NCBI RefSeq assembly: GCF_028657905.1
Contig: NZ_CP117782.1
Coordinates: 2,914,001 to 2,978,000 of the forward strand
DNA: 64,000 nucleotides
Reading direction: 5' to 3'
From: Burkholderia sp. FERM BP-3421
GTDB taxonomy: Bacteria > Pseudomonadota > Gammaproteobacteria > Burkholderiales > Burkholderiaceae
Position numbers and translations under genes: made by a program. This document shows positions 63,836 to 64,000 of the stretch, piece by piece; position 1 is the first letter of the stretch; each line of letters opens with the position of its first letter. The notes below the pieces were generated by a model. That model saw only the letters and a program-made list of their open reading frames with translations. It searched no databases and had not been told where the DNA came from.

Positions 63836-64000
63836 ATGCCCGCGCTGAATCTCGACACCGACGCCGATCGGATCGCCAAGCGCCTCCGGAATCCCGCGAC
63901 GCTGCTGGTCGTGTGCCTCTGCGCCGATTGGTGCGGCACCTGCCGCGACTACCGGACCACGTTCGACCAGCTCGCCGACGCGCACCCCGAGCTCTGCTTC
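63836..64000 (+). CDS. Thioredoxin-family protein (3' end outside window)
   Basis: Only the first 55 codons are visible. LLVVCLCADWCGTCRDYRTT has a thioredoxin-like active site WCGTC (CxxC). Could act in disulfide exchange; a cytoplasmic thioredoxin-like protein with no signal peptide in the visible part. Follows dprA by 37 bp with AAGGAAC as RBS. Confidence 0.8.
   Translation, partial: MPALNLDTDADRIAKRLRNPATLLVVCLCADWCGTCRDYRTTFDQLADAHPELCF

Overview
The window is a GC-rich (roughly two-thirds or more G+C), densely packed chromosomal segment. It is almost certainly from chromosome 1 of a Burkholderia species in the broad sense: protein sequences, gene order (gatCAB divergent from mreBCD-mrdA-rodA; metX-metW-ampG; def-fmt-htpX-rsmB-ntrYX; hslVU-regAB; lpxL-dapF-xerC) and codon use all fit that group. 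I cannot name the species from sequence alone. No insertion sequence, prophage, CRISPR array, rRNA operon or replication origin is visible. One tRNA gene (tRNA-Phe) is present.

Layout. 1-6.3 kb: 3' end of flagellar fliK, then a divergent accessory set (GMC oxidoreductase / AidB-like acyl-CoA dehydrogenase plus coniferyl-type aldehyde dehydrogenase). 6.3-13.8 kb: an accessory stretch with the SrkA-like kinase, two transporters, an aldo-keto reductase, a PhyH-type dioxygenase and several small proteins. 13.8-21.3 kb: metK facing away from lpxL-dapF-DUF484-xerC-rlmI, then a COG0523 metallochaperone GTPase. 21.3-26.5 kb: dksA, hslVU and the redox two-component pair regB-regA. 26.7-33.4 kb: argB, a HAD nucleotidase, slmA, metX-metW, ampG and an M48 peptidase. 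33.4-37.6 kb: AraC regulator with a zinc alcohol dehydrogenase, and a secreted beta-helix protein. 37.7-49.6 kb: xth, ppk2 and gatBAC on the minus strand, divergent from the rod-shape operon. 49.7-53.3 kb: Sel1-repeat protein, HpcH aldolase and the queuosine precursor genes queD, queE, queC. 53.6-62.4 kb: tRNA-Phe, ntrX, ntrY, DUF4390, rsmB, htpX, a LysE exporter, fmt, def. 62.6-64 kb: dprA and the start of a thioredoxin-like gene.

The most informative non-coding signals are two SAM-II-like riboswitch candidates, one ahead of metX (methionine synthesis) and one ahead of metK (SAM synthesis). Both have a P1 stem, a GA.TT...TTGC loop, an inserted hairpin and a downstream AAAT..GCTAAAG strand. 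Together they would let SAM level set both arms of the pathway. Other points of note: a DksA lacking three of the four zinc-finger cysteines lying next to a COG0523 zinc-chaperone gene, an NtrX without its AAA+ domain, a 9-bp tandem repeat inside the PBP2 tail, and an orphan terminator-like hairpin between tRNA-Phe and queC. Most of the window is conserved core genome. I did not find a convincing new multi-gene system.
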